From JAEUHO01 sp046350655 (GTDB taxonomy: Bacteria; Planctomycetota; PLA2; JAEUHO01), in assembly GCA_046350655.1 (NCBI GenBank), contig JAXMAB010000006.1:434001-498000 (forward strand): a stretch of DNA of 64,000 bases, in the 5' to 3' direction. The position numbers were made by a program, and so were the translations under genes. The number at the start of each line of letters is the position of its first letter. The first letter of the stretch is position 1. This document shows positions 1 through 7,702 of the stretch, one piece after another. The notes beneath the pieces are model-generated. The model ran no database searches and was not told where the DNA came from. It was given only the letters and a program-made list of their open reading frames with translations.

Positions 1-2
1 AC

Positions 3-1418
3 ACGGGCGCCGAGGCGCGCGCCGCGGCCGCGGCCGACGCGCGCGTCCGCGTCGTCGCGCACGCGACGAACCGCGGCAAGGGCGCGGCGCTCGCCACGGG
101 CTGCGCCGAGGCCCGCGGCGACGTCCTCGTCTTCCTCGACGCCGACCTCGAGATCTCGCCCGACGAGATCGGCCCGCTGCTCGCGCGCCTCGAGGCGTCG
201 GGCGCCGCGGTCGCCGTCGGCAGCAAGTACGCCCCGGGCGCGCGCGAGCGACGGCCCTGGCACCGGGCCTGGCTGTCGCGCGCGTACCTCCTCGTGACGT
301 CGGTGCTCTTCCGCCTGCCCATCCGCGACACGCAGACGGGCCTCAAGGCGCTGCGCCGCGACGTGGCCCGCGCGCTCGTGCCCGCGCTGCGCACGCAGCG
401 GTGGGCGTGGGACGTCGAGCTCCTCGTGCTCGCGCACCGCGCGGGCGCGCGCATCGTCGCGGCGCCCGTGACGGTGGACTTCCGGCGGCCCGGCGTGCGC
501 ATCGGCGCGCGGGGCTTCCTCGACTCGGGCCTCGACACCGTCGCGGTGTTCCTGCGCGACCGCGGGCTCGGCGCCTACGGCCGCGCGGTGGCGCGGGCGG
601 CGGGTCGGGACCGCGAGGCCCGGCGGCCGACGCGGGTCGTGCTCTCGGGCGACGACCTCGGCCTCTGCGCGTCCGTGGACCGCGGGCTCCTCGCCGCGGC
701 CGCCGCGGGGACGTTGACGTCCGTGTCGTACCTCGCCGACGGGCGGACCGCCGCCTCGGCGGCCGCGGAGGCCGCGCGCCTCGTCCCGCCGCCCGACGTC
801 GGCGTGCACCTCGACCTCGCCGCGCTCGCGGGCGGGAGCCTCGCGCGGTTCCTCGTCCGCAGCGCCCTCGGCCTCGTCCCCGCGGCGGCCGTGCGCCGGG
901 CCGTGCGCGACGCCGTCGCGGCCGCGCGGGCCCGCGGGCTCGCCCCGACCCACGTGGACGCGCACCGCCACGCGTTCCTGTGGCCGGGCACGTACCGCGC
1001 GGTGGTGGCGGAGGCGGCCCGCCTCGGGGTGCCCGGCGTGCGACGGCCCGTGCCGGTGGGGCCCGTGCGGTGCGGGCCGGGCGTCGCGGGGCGCTGCAAG
1101 GGGGCGATCCTCGCGGCGGCGGGCCTCGCGACGCGCGGCCTCGCGCGCGCGTACGGGCGCGTGGCCCCCGACGGCATCGTGGACGCGGAGGTCGCCGCGG
1201 CGTGGGCCGCCGGCGCGCGCCCGCTGCCGCGCGGCACGTTCGAGGTGGTCGCGCACCCGGCGGACGGGCCGGACGACGTCCCGGCGGCCGACCGCGGGCC
1301 CGACCGCGCCGCCGACGCGGCGCGGCTCCGCGGGCTGCGCGCGGCGCTCGAGGCGCGCGGCGCGCGGGTCGTCGCGTTCGGCGCGCTCGCACGACGCGGG
1401 CGCCGCGCGATCGGATAG
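3..1418 (+). CDS. GT2 glycosyltransferase fused to YdjC/ChbG-type deacetylase (5' truncated)
   Basis: The reading frame is open from the left edge, so the true start lies outside. The visible 471 residues hold two domains. Residues 1 to about 195 are a family 2 glycosyltransferase: NRGKGAALATG, the metal-binding FLDADLE, GSKY and DTQTGLKALRR are as in dolichyl-phosphate glucosyltransferase-like enzymes that charge polyprenyl phosphate with a sugar. From about residue 212 a YdjC/ChbG carbohydrate deacetylase follows, with the metal-binding Asp pair in SGDDLG (215-220), GVHLDLA, the THVDAHRHAF histidines and a late VVAHPADG. The fusion suggests that one protein loads and deacetylates a lipid-linked or cell-surface sugar; that is inference. 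The linker near residue 202 is encoded by a copy of the dispersed 17 bp repeat. Stop TAG at 1416. Confidence 0.8.
   Translation, partial: TGAEARAAAAADARVRVVAHATNRGKGAALATGCAEARGDVLVFLDADLEISPDEIGPLLARLEASGAAVAVGSKYAPGARERRPWHRAWLSRAYLLVTSVLFRLPIRDTQTGLKALRRDVARALVPALRTQRWAWDVELLVLAHRAGARIVAAPVTVDFRRPGVRIGARGFLDSGLDTVAVFLRDRGLGAYGRAVARAAGRDREARRPTRVVLSGDDLGLCASVDRGLLAAAAAGTLTSVSYLADGRTAASAAAEAARLVPPPDVGVHLDLAALAGGSLARFLVRSALGLVPAAAVRRAVRDAVAAARARGLAPTHVDAHRHAFLWPGTYRAVVAEAARLGVPGVRRPVPVGPVRCGPGVAGRCKGAILAAAGLATRGLARAYGRVAPDGIVDAEVAAAWAAGARPLPRGTFEVVAHPADGPDDVPAADRGPDRAADAARLRGLRAALEARGARVVAFGALARRGRRAIG
606..622 (+). repeat. REP-like 17-mer inside the GT2/deacetylase linker
   Basis: The 17-mer CGGGACCGCGAGGCCCG is identical to the intergenic copies at 36657, 48400, 59892 and 59917. 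Here it is translated as part of the linker (GRDREARRP) between the two enzyme domains. Confidence 0.7.
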
Positions 1419-1449
1419 CGTGGGGCCCTTCCCGCGACGGAGGCGAGGT

Positions 1450-2586
1450 ATGCGGCGGTGGTCGTCGATCCGGGTCCTGGTGCTGGCGGCGCTCTGCGGC
1501 GGCGGAGCGGGCCTCGCGTCGGCGGAGGAGGGGAGCGGGGCCGGCGCGCCGGCGGCGCCGGTCGCCCCGGCCGCGCCGGTCGCCCCGGCGGCGCCCGTGG
1601 CTCCGGCGGCGCCCGTGACCCCGGCGGCGCCGGTGGCCCCGGCGGCCGACGGCTCGACGCCCGTGCCGGGCGGCCGGCGGCTCTCGGACCTCGTGTACGG
1701 GCGGGCGAGCGGCCGCGACCTCGTGCTCGACCTCTACCTGCCGTCGGGCGAGCGCAAGCGGCCGGTGCCGCTCGTCGTGTGGGTGCACGGCGGGGGCTGG
1801 ATCGCGGGCGACAAGCGCCCGTGCCCGACGGCGGCGATGCTGCCGTTCGGGTTCGCGACGGCGAGCGTGGGGTACCGCCTCGCGACCGAGGCGGTGTTCC
1901 CGGCGCAGATCGAGGACGTGAAGGCCGCGGTCCGCTGGCTGCGCGCGAACGCGGCGACGTACCGGCTCGACCCCGCGCGGTTCGGCGCGGCGGGCGCGTC
2001 CGCGGGCGGGCACCTCGTCGCGCTGCTGGGCACCGCGGGCGACGCGGCGGACCTCGAGGGCGACGGCGGGTCGCCCGGCGTCTCGAGCCGCGTGCAGGCG
2101 GTGCTCGACGTGTGCGGCCCGACGGACTTCCTGCAGTTCCACGGCCGCGGCGCGCCCGTGGGCCCCGACACCGACGGCGGGCTGTTCGACCGGCTGCTCG
2201 GCGGCCGCATCCACGAGAAGCAGGACCTCGCGCGCCGCGCGAACCCGATCGCGTACGTGACGAAGGACGACCCGCCGTTCCTGCTCGTGCACGGCGACCG
2301 CGACGCCGTGGTGCCGCTCGACCAGAGCCGCCTCCTGAAGGAGGCCCTCGACGCCGCGGGCGTCCCCGCGACGCTCGTCGTCGTGCCGGACGCGGGCCAC
2401 GACGTCGTGCGGCCCGAGGTCTCGCGCGCGGCGCTGGCGTTCTTCGCGAAGCACCTGATGCCGCTCACGCCGGCCGCGCCGGCCCCGGCGGGCGACGCGC
2501 CCGCGCCGTCCGCCCCGCCGCCGTCCGCCCCGCCGCCGGCGGTCCCGCCCACGCCGTCGGTGCCGTCGCCGTCGCCCGTCCGTTGA
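1450..2586 (+). CDS. secreted alpha/beta-hydrolase (esterase/lipase family)
   Basis: 378 residues. The ATG at 1450 is preferred over one at 1420 because it begins a clean signal peptide (MRRWSSIRVLVLAALCGGG, cleavage near ASA-EE). Residues 32-66 are an Ala/Pro/Val repeat of AAPVAP units. The hydrolase domain has the oxyanion-hole motif HGGGW (113-117), the nucleophile elbow GASAGG (Ser184), an acid in HGDRDAVVP and the base in DAGHDV, as in carboxylesterases and the BD-FAE/acetyl-xylan-esterase group. It ends in a Pro-rich tail. It probably removes ester-linked groups in the periplasm or outside the cell; the substrate is unknown. The MazG-like gene starts 14 bp downstream. Confidence 0.85.
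   Translation: MRRWSSIRVLVLAALCGGGAGLASAEEGSGAGAPAAPVAPAAPVAPAAPVAPAAPVTPAAPVAPAADGSTPVPGGRRLSDLVYGRASGRDLVLDLYLPSGERKRPVPLVVWVHGGGWIAGDKRPCPTAAMLPFGFATASVGYRLATEAVFPAQIEDVKAAVRWLRANAATYRLDPARFGAAGASAGGHLVALLGTAGDAADLEGDGGSPGVSSRVQAVLDVCGPTDFLQFHGRGAPVGPDTDGGLFDRLLGGRIHEKQDLARRANPIAYVTKDDPPFLLVHGDRDAVVPLDQSRLLKEALDAAGVPATLVVVPDAGHDVVRPEVSRAALAFFAKHLMPLTPAAPAPAGDAPAPSAPPPSAPPPAVPPTPSVPSPSPVR
1549..1655 (+). repeat. in-frame 18-bp tandem repeat (AAPVAP)
   Basis: Imperfect tandem units of roughly GCGCCGGTCGCCCCGGCC encode an Ala-Pro-Val-Ala-Pro linker after the signal peptide of the esterase. Copy-number variation between strains would be expected. Confidence 0.6.
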
Positions 2587-2600
2587 CCTCCGGAGCGCCC

Positions 2601-2933
2601 ATGGACCTGCGCCACTTCCAGACCGAGCTCACGCGCCTCCTCGAGGGGATCGAGCACCCGCGCGCGCTCGCGGCGCTCGCGCTCACCGAGGAGGCGGGCG
2701 AGGTCGCGCGCTGCGTCCTCGACGCCGAGGGCTACGGCAAGGACGTCCGCGAGGCGATCGCGGGCGAGGTCGGCGACACGCTCGTCGCCCTCGCCGAGGT
2801 CGCGACGCGCTACGGCGTCTCGCTCGACGACGTCGCGGCGCGCGCGCTCGAGAAGATCGGCCGCAAGGCGCCGGGCTGGCGGGCGGAGCTCTCCGGCCGC
2901 CTGGTCGAGCTGCGCCGGCGCATGGACGGCTGA
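2601..2933 (+). CDS. MazG-like nucleotide pyrophosphohydrolase
   Basis: 110 residues, the size of single-domain all-alpha NTP pyrophosphatases. The acidic metal-binding helices are visible as LTEEAGEVARC (EExxE) and GEVGDTLVALAEVA (ExxD), the MazG-fold signature. Such enzymes hydrolyse (d)NTPs to monophosphates in the cytoplasm, usually for nucleotide-pool cleaning. The ATG at 2601 follows a CCGGAG ribosome site and lies 14 bp after the esterase stop, so the two may be co-transcribed. The next gene converges from the other strand. Confidence 0.75.
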   Translation: MDLRHFQTELTRLLEGIEHPRALAALALTEEAGEVARCVLDAEGYGKDVREAIAGEVGDTLVALAEVATRYGVSLDDVAARALEKIGRKAPGWRAELSGRLVELRRRMDG

Positions 2934-2947
2934 CGCGCGCCGCCGCG

Positions 2948-2959
2948 GCGGGGCCCCGC
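2948..2959. terminator. possible bidirectional hairpin between convergent genes
   Basis: GCGGGGCCCCGC lies in the 37 bp between the MazG-like gene and the convergent EamA gene. It is fully self-complementary and sits in a longer run of alternating G and C blocks. There is no T tract. Confidence 0.35.
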
Positions 2960-2970
2960 GGGCCCCGGGG

Positions 2971-3891
2971 TCACGCGGAGAGCAGCGCCACGCCCGCGAG
3001 CGCGACGACCGTCGAGAGCCACGCGAGGCGGCCGTGGTGCTCGCCGAGGAACACGCGCGACATCGGGATCAGCCAGACGGGCGCGAGCGCGTTGAGCGTC
3101 GAGACCACGCCGGTGTGCGCCGACCACGCGAGGCCGCACTGGTTGAGGAGGATCCCCAGGAACGTGCCGAAGAAGGCCGCCGCGGCGACGGTGCGGAGCG
3201 TGCCGGGCGTCGCGAGCGCGCGGGCCCACGTCGTGACCCGGCCGAACGCGACCGCGCCGAGCACGAGCCCCGCGGTGCCCGCCACGAGCCGGAGCATCGC
3301 CGCGTCCTGCGGCGCGGCGCCGCCCTCGAGCCCGAGGCGGGCGAGCAGCACGCCGGCGGCCTGCAGCACGCCGGCCACGAGCCCGTCGATCACCCCGCGG
3401 CGCGCGCGCGCGGGGTCGACCGCGAGGTCGGGCGCCTCGAACGCCGTCAGCGCGACGCCGCCCAGCGCGAGCGCCGCGCCCACGAGGGTCCGCGGCTCGT
3501 GGAGCGCGCCGGTCTGCGAGAACGGCGGGAACAGCGCGCCGACGAACACGAGCACCGGCGCCGTCAGCATCAGCAGCGTGGCCCGCCGCGGCCCGATCTC
3601 CATCATGGCCCGCAGCAGGAACGTGTCGCAGACCGCGAGGCCCACGAGCCCCGAGAGCGCCAGCCAGCCCTGCGCGGCGAGCGGGACGTGCGACGGGTAG
3701 GCCCGTCCCGTGAACACGAGCCCGGTCACGACGAAGCAGAGCGTCGCGACGCCGTTCTTCGTGAAGTTGAGCGCCGCCGGCGGCACGACGCCGCGCATCC
3801 GGCGGAACACGATCCCGGCGCCGGCCCAGAGCACGCTGCTCGCGAGCGCGGCGGCCTCGGCGGCGAAGGGAAAGGGCGCGGCGGCCGCCAT
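2971..3891 (-). CDS. EamA/DMT-family membrane transporter
   Basis: 306 residues with about ten hydrophobic helices in two halves, the usual size and layout of drug/metabolite transporters with paired EamA domains. The first half runs from the N-terminal helix (ASSVLWAGAGIVFRR) to about residue 140. The second begins near the GVIDGLVAGVLQAAG stretch. A substrate cannot be assigned. The ATG at 3891 is 9 bp after a TACGAT -10-like hexamer on the same strand. Confidence 0.8.
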   Translation of the reverse strand: MAAAAPFPFAAEAAALASSVLWAGAGIVFRRMRGVVPPAALNFTKNGVATLCFVVTGLVFTGRAYPSHVPLAAQGWLALSGLVGLAVCDTFLLRAMMEIGPRRATLLMLTAPVLVFVGALFPPFSQTGALHEPRTLVGAALALGGVALTAFEAPDLAVDPARARRGVIDGLVAGVLQAAGVLLARLGLEGGAAPQDAAMLRLVAGTAGLVLGAVAFGRVTTWARALATPGTLRTVAAAAFFGTFLGILLNQCGLAWSAHTGVVSTLNALAPVWLIPMSRVFLGEHHGRLAWLSTVVALAGVALLSA

Positions 3892-3900
3892 GGGCGGGGG

Positions 3901-3906
3901 ATCGTA
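3901..3906 (-). promoter_or_regulatory. -10-like TACGAT upstream of the EamA gene
   Basis: TACGAT reads on the minus strand within CTACGATCCC, 9 bp before the EamA start, implying a very short leader. It matches the recurring TANNNT hexamers in this window. Confidence 0.4.
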
Positions 3907-3992
3907 GACCCCCGGCCGGGGCGGGACGCCCGGGGGCGCACCGTGCGTCCGCCGGGGGATGCAAGTCCTTGTAAGGCAAAAGGATGCGTCGG

Positions 3993-4008
3993 CACGCGAG
4001 GCCCGGGC
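3993..4008 (+). repeat. REP-like element upstream of ppk
   Basis: GCACGCGAGGCCCGGG carries the core CGCGAGGCCCG of the dispersed family. It lies in the 191 bp between the divergent EamA and ppk genes. Confidence 0.55.
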
Positions 4009-4082
4009 GGACCGGGGGGGCGTCTTTATCTTCGGGCCGCGCGGCCTTGGTTCGATGGGGGCACCGGAGCGGACCGCGCGCC

Positions 4083-6257
4083 ATGCCCGACCTCAAGGAC
4101 CCGAGCCTCTACTTCAACCGCGAGTTCTCGTGGCTGGGGTTCAACCGGCGCGTCCTCGAGGAGGCGCTCGACCCGACGCAGCCGGTCCTCGAGCGGCTGA
4201 AGTTCCTGTCCATCGTCGACAGCAACCTCACGGAGTTCTTCGAGGTCCGCGTGGCGCGCCTGCAGCAGCAGATGGACGCCAACGTCTCGCCGCCGACGCC
4301 GGACCACCTGTCGGCGAAGGAGCAGTGGCGCGGCGTCCACGACCTCGCGCACCTCCTGACGGCCGACCTCTACAAGGGCTGGAACGAACAGATCAAGCCG
4401 GCCCTGGCCGCCGCCGGGATCCGCATCGTGTCGATGGCGCAGGCCGACGAGGTGCAGCGCGCGTTCTGCGAGCACTTCTTCGACCGCGAGGTCGGCCCGG
4501 TGCTGACGCCGTTCACGCTGGACCCGGCCCACCCGCTGCCGCACCTGCTCTCGCAGGCGCTCTGCCTCGCCGTGCTCCTCGAGGACGAGGGGGCCGAGAA
4601 GGTGCGCCGGCTCGGGATCGTGCCGGTCCCCCGCGTGCTGCCGCGCCTCGTGCGGCTGCCCGGCGGCAAACACGACTACGTCTCGCTGTCGGACCTCGCG
4701 GCGGAGTTCGCCGGGCGGCTCTACTACGGCCGCCGCATCGTGACCGTGGCGCCGTTCCGCGTGACGCGCAACGCCAACCTCGAGGTGGACGAGGAGGGCG
4801 CGCACGACCTCCTGCAGGCCATCGAGGACCAGCTCCGCCACCGCCGCCGCCGGGGCGACATCGTGCGCGTCGAGGTGTCGTCGCGCGCGACGGAGGACCT
4901 GCGGCAGGCGCTCCTCGACGCGTTCGACCTCGACCCCCAGCAGCTCTACGTCGTGGACGGCCCCGTGAACCTCTCGCGGCTCATGCAGGTCTACCAGGAC
5001 GTCGCGATCCCGGGCCTCAAGGACCCGCCGCTCCACCCGGCCCGCATCGACCTGCCGACCGAGCCCGAGCCGCTGTTCGCGCGCCTGCGGCAGGGCGACG
5101 TGCTGCTGCACCACCCCTTCGAGTCGTTCTCGCACGTCGTGGACTTCGTCGAGGCGGCCGCGCAGGACCCGCAGGTGCTGGCGATCAAGCAGACGCTCTA
5201 CCGCACGAGCAGCGACTCGCCGCTCGTCCGCGCGCTCATGCGCGCCGCGGAGGAGGGCAAGCAGGTCGTCGTCGTCGTCGAGCTGAAGGCCCGGTTCGAC
5301 GAGGCGGCGAACATCGCGTGGGCGCGGCGGCTCGAGGCCAGCGGCGTGCACGTCGTGTACGGGCTCGTGGGGCTCAAGACCCACGCGAAGGCGACGCTCG
5401 TGCTGCGGCGCGAGGGCGACCGGATCCGCCGGTACGCGCACCTCGGCACCGGCAACTACAACCCGTCCACCGCGCGCGTCTACACCGACCTCGGGCTGCT
5501 CACGGCCCGCGAGTCGCTGACGTCGGACGTCGCCCGCGTGTTCGACCTCCTCACGTCGCTGTCGCGGCCCGCGCGGATGGAGCGCATGCTCGTGGCGCCC
5601 TTCGACATGCTGCCGCGGCTCGTCGCCCTGATCCGCCGCGAGGCCGAGCACGCGCGCGCGGGACGGCCGGCGCGGATCGTCGCCAAGATGAACGCGCTCG
5701 CCGACGAGGCGGTCATCGAGGCGCTGTACGAGGCGTCGTGCGCGGGCGTCGCGATCGACCTCGTCGTGCGCGGCATCTGCGTGCTCCGGCCGGGCCTGCC
5801 CGGCGTGTCCGAGCGCATCCGCGTCGTGAGCGTGGTCGGGCGGTTCCTCGAGCACAGCCGGATCTACGCCTTCGAGAACGGCGGCACGCCGGAGGTCTAC
5901 GTCGGCAGCGCCGACTGGATGCCGCGCAACCTGCGCCACCGCGTCGAGGTCCTGTTCCCCGTGGAGGAGCCGGCGCTGCGCGACCGCCTGCGCGGCGAGA
6001 TCCTCGCCGCCTACCTGTCGGACCGCGTGAAGGCCCGGCGCATCCTGCCCGACGGCACCCACGAGCGGATGGTCGCCCAGCCGGGCGAGCCCACGTCGTC
6101 GGCGCAGGCGATGCTGCTCGAGCTGGCCGCCAAGTCGGCGGCGCGGTACGGCGAGGCGGAGTCGTCCGAGCCGGCGCCCGTCGTCGCCGCGGAGCCCTCG
6201 ACGCCCTCGACGCGGCGCCAGCGGCGCAGCACCCGCAAGCGCGTGGACGCGACCTGA
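4083..6257 (+). CDS. ppk: polyphosphate kinase 1
   Basis: 724 residues, matching PPK1 (about 690-720). It polymerises ATP gamma-phosphate into inorganic polyphosphate, reversibly. The N-terminal NREFSWLGFNRRVLEEA is diagnostic. The two PLD-like catalytic histidines are visible: His434 in LKTHAKATL (the residue phosphorylated in the E. coli enzyme, by homology) and His591 in FLEHSRIYAFENGG. AHLGTGNYNPSTARVYTD is also conserved. The C-terminal ~30 residues are a Ser/Arg-rich tail. The ATG at 4083 begins MPDLKDPSLYFNRE; upstream in-frame sequence is not conserved in type. A TATCTT hexamer at 4027 could be its -10. Confidence 0.97.
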   Translation: MPDLKDPSLYFNREFSWLGFNRRVLEEALDPTQPVLERLKFLSIVDSNLTEFFEVRVARLQQQMDANVSPPTPDHLSAKEQWRGVHDLAHLLTADLYKGWNEQIKPALAAAGIRIVSMAQADEVQRAFCEHFFDREVGPVLTPFTLDPAHPLPHLLSQALCLAVLLEDEGAEKVRRLGIVPVPRVLPRLVRLPGGKHDYVSLSDLAAEFAGRLYYGRRIVTVAPFRVTRNANLEVDEEGAHDLLQAIEDQLRHRRRRGDIVRVEVSSRATEDLRQALLDAFDLDPQQLYVVDGPVNLSRLMQVYQDVAIPGLKDPPLHPARIDLPTEPEPLFARLRQGDVLLHHPFESFSHVVDFVEAAAQDPQVLAIKQTLYRTSSDSPLVRALMRAAEEGKQVVVVVELKARFDEAANIAWARRLEASGVHVVYGLVGLKTHAKATLVLRREGDRIRRYAHLGTGNYNPSTARVYTDLGLLTARESLTSDVARVFDLLTSLSRPARMERMLVAPFDMLPRLVALIRREAEHARAGRPARIVAKMNALADEAVIEALYEASCAGVAIDLVVRGICVLRPGLPGVSERIRVVSVVGRFLEHSRIYAFENGGTPEVYVGSADWMPRNLRHRVEVLFPVEEPALRDRLRGEILAAYLSDRVKARRILPDGTHERMVAQPGEPTSSAQAMLLELAAKSAARYGEAESSEPAPVVAAEPSTPSTRRQRRSTRKRVDAT

Positions 6258-6296
6258 CGGCGGCGCGGACGGCGGGCGGCGCCGGCGGACGGCGCG

Positions 6297-6313
6297 CGGG
6301 CCTCGCGGTCCCG
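6297..6313 (-). repeat. REP-like 17-mer downstream of ppk
   Basis: CGGGCCTCGCGGTCCCG is the exact reverse complement of the family 17-mer. It lies in the 108 bp between convergent ppk and a TlpA gene. Confidence 0.7.
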
Positions 6314-6365
6314 CGGCCCGACGGCGCCCCCGACCGGGCGTCCGGAGGCCCGGAGGCCGCGCCCG

Positions 6366-7547
6366 TCAGCGGCCGTTGACGAGGCGGCCGATCTCGCGGA
6401 CCAGCGGCATGCCGCGCAGCCCGATCCGCACGACGCGGCCGTCGCGGTCCACGAGGATCGTCTGCGGCACGCCGCGGACGCCCCAGAGCTCGGCGACCGG
6501 GTTGCGGAGCGCGGTCGAGTGGGTGACCCGCCACGGGACCTGCTTGTCCTGGACGTACTGGCGCACGCGGGCGACCTCGCCGCCGGCGTCGATCGTCACG
6601 CCGACGATGTCGAAGCCGCGGTCGTGGTAGCGCTCGTAGGCCGACTGCATGGTCGGGAGCTCGGCGGTGCAGGGCCCGCACCACGTCGCCCAGAACTCGA
6701 TGAGCAGGACGCGGCCGCGGTAGTCCGCGAGGGTGACGGGCCGGCCCGCGAGGTCCACGGTGCCCGCCGGGAAGGGCCGGGCCTCGCGTCGGACGAGGTC
6801 GAGGTTGCCGGTCTCCTCGTCGGCCATGCCGGCGAACGCCTTCGCCTGCGGGGTCGCGGCCGTCGCGGCCTTGAAGCCGCGCCACGCGGCGCGGGCGCCC
6901 TCGAGGTCGTTCTGCTCGGTGAGGTACGTCGCGTACGCGTTCCAGGCCCCGAGCACCGTGTTGGCGCCGTGTTTCGCGGGGTTGACCGCGCGGGTCAGCA
7001 GCTCGTACGCCGCGCGGGCCTCGCCGGACCGGCCGAGCCGGCCGAGCGCCTCGGCCTTGGCGAACCGCGCGCCGACCTCGTCGCTGCCGAGCGGGAAGCG
7101 GGCGAGGTAGTCGTCGGCGCGGAAGATCGCGACGTCCCACGCCTCCATGGCGGACGCGAGGCGGAAGAGCTCGGCGCGGGCCTCGGCGACGTCGCGCGCG
7201 GCGGGCCGCGCGTCGAGGTAGGCGACGACGGCTTCGTAGCGGCGCCGCTTCACGGCCCGCGACGCGGCCTTCTCCTGGTCGTCGAACGCCTCCTGGATCT
7301 CCTGCAGCGTCGTCGGCACGGCCGGGGCGCCCGCGGCCGGCGCGCCCGCGGCCGGCGCGCCCGCGGCCGGCGCGCCCGCGGCCGGCGCGCCCGCGGCCGG
7401 CGCGCCCGCGGCCGGCGCGCTCGAGGGCGGGGCCGCGGCGGGCGCGGGGACCGGGTTGGGGATCGACGAGTCGTCCTCGGCGGCGGCGCGGACGGCGGCG
7501 ACGAGGAGCAGGGAGACGGCGAGGCCGAGGGTGCGGGCGGCGCGCAT
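6366..7547 (-). CDS. secreted TlpA-like thioredoxin-fold protein with AAGAP repeats
   Basis: 393 residues. It starts at the ATG at 7547 with a signal peptide (MRAARTLGLAVSLLLVAAV, then AAAE), 6 bp after a TACCAT hexamer. A low-complexity Ala-Gly-Ala-Pro stretch follows, then a helical TPR-like region, and a C-terminal thioredoxin domain with WATWCGPC (Cys290 and Cys293) and a cis-Pro loop GVRGVPQTILV. TlpA/ResA-type proteins reduce or isomerise disulfides on exported proteins. The protein is paralogous to the next gene upstream; both have RRYEAVVAYL- or ARYEKVVAYL-like helices and end ...IRIGLRG..L. It is probably periplasmic. The target is unknown. Confidence 0.85.
   Translation of the reverse strand: MRAARTLGLAVSLLLVAAVRAAAEDDSSIPNPVPAPAAAPPSSAPAAGAPAAGAPAAGAPAAGAPAAGAPAAGAPAVPTTLQEIQEAFDDQEKAASRAVKRRRYEAVVAYLDARPAARDVAEARAELFRLASAMEAWDVAIFRADDYLARFPLGSDEVGARFAKAEALGRLGRSGEARAAYELLTRAVNPAKHGANTVLGAWNAYATYLTEQNDLEGARAAWRGFKAATAATPQAKAFAGMADEETGNLDLVRREARPFPAGTVDLAGRPVTLADYRGRVLLIEFWATWCGPCTAELPTMQSAYERYHDRGFDIVGVTIDAGGEVARVRQYVQDKQVPWRVTHSTALRNPVAELWGVRGVPQTILVDRDGRVVRIGLRGMPLVREIGRLVNGR
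7324..7421 (-). repeat. 15-bp tandem repeat (AAGAP) in the TlpA gene
   Basis: About six and a half near-perfect copies of the 15-mer GGCGCGCCCGCGGCC encode Ala-Ala-Gly-Ala-Pro units between the signal peptide and the helical domain. This is a likely variable-number repeat. Confidence 0.8.
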
Positions 7548-7553
7548 GCGGGG

Positions 7554-7559
7554 ATGGTA
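7554..7559 (-). promoter_or_regulatory. -10-like TACCAT before the TlpA gene
   Basis: TACCAT on the minus strand ends 6 bp before the ATG at 7547, so the transcript would be leaderless or nearly so. Confidence 0.35.
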
Positions 7560-7638
7560 CGCAGGCGGGGCGGGCTGTGAAGCGATCCCCGGCGCCTCGG
7601 GCCGCCCGCGCGCGACGGGGGAGGCGCCCGGGAACGAC

Positions 7639-7670
7639 ACGGGCCCCGCGACCGAGGTCGCGGGGCCCGT
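7639..7670 (-). terminator. strong hairpin after the second TlpA gene
   Basis: Perfect inverted repeat ACGGGCCCCGCGAC / GTCGCGGGGCCCGT with a four-base loop, 33 bp past the stop of the gene ending at 7703. It has no clear T run but is the strongest stem in the intergenic gap. Confidence 0.6.
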
Positions 7671-7702
7671 GGGACGGCCGGGAGGCCGCGGTGGGGAGGG
7701 GG

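Noticed and set aside
343..2454. Very long minus-strand open frame opposite the GT2 fusion and esterase genes
   Set aside because: It is Arg/Pro/Gly/Ala-rich with no recognisable motif; at this GC content stop codons are rare in all frames, and the plus-strand genes have clear enzymes and codon bias.
4026..6062. Long antisense frame inside ppk
   Set aside because: His/Asp/Arg/Val-rich composition typical of the shadow of a GC-rich gene; ppk itself is unmistakable.
7324..7421. Possible CRISPR-like array
   Set aside because: Units are contiguous 15-mers without spacers and keep one protein frame (AAGAP); it is a coding tandem repeat.
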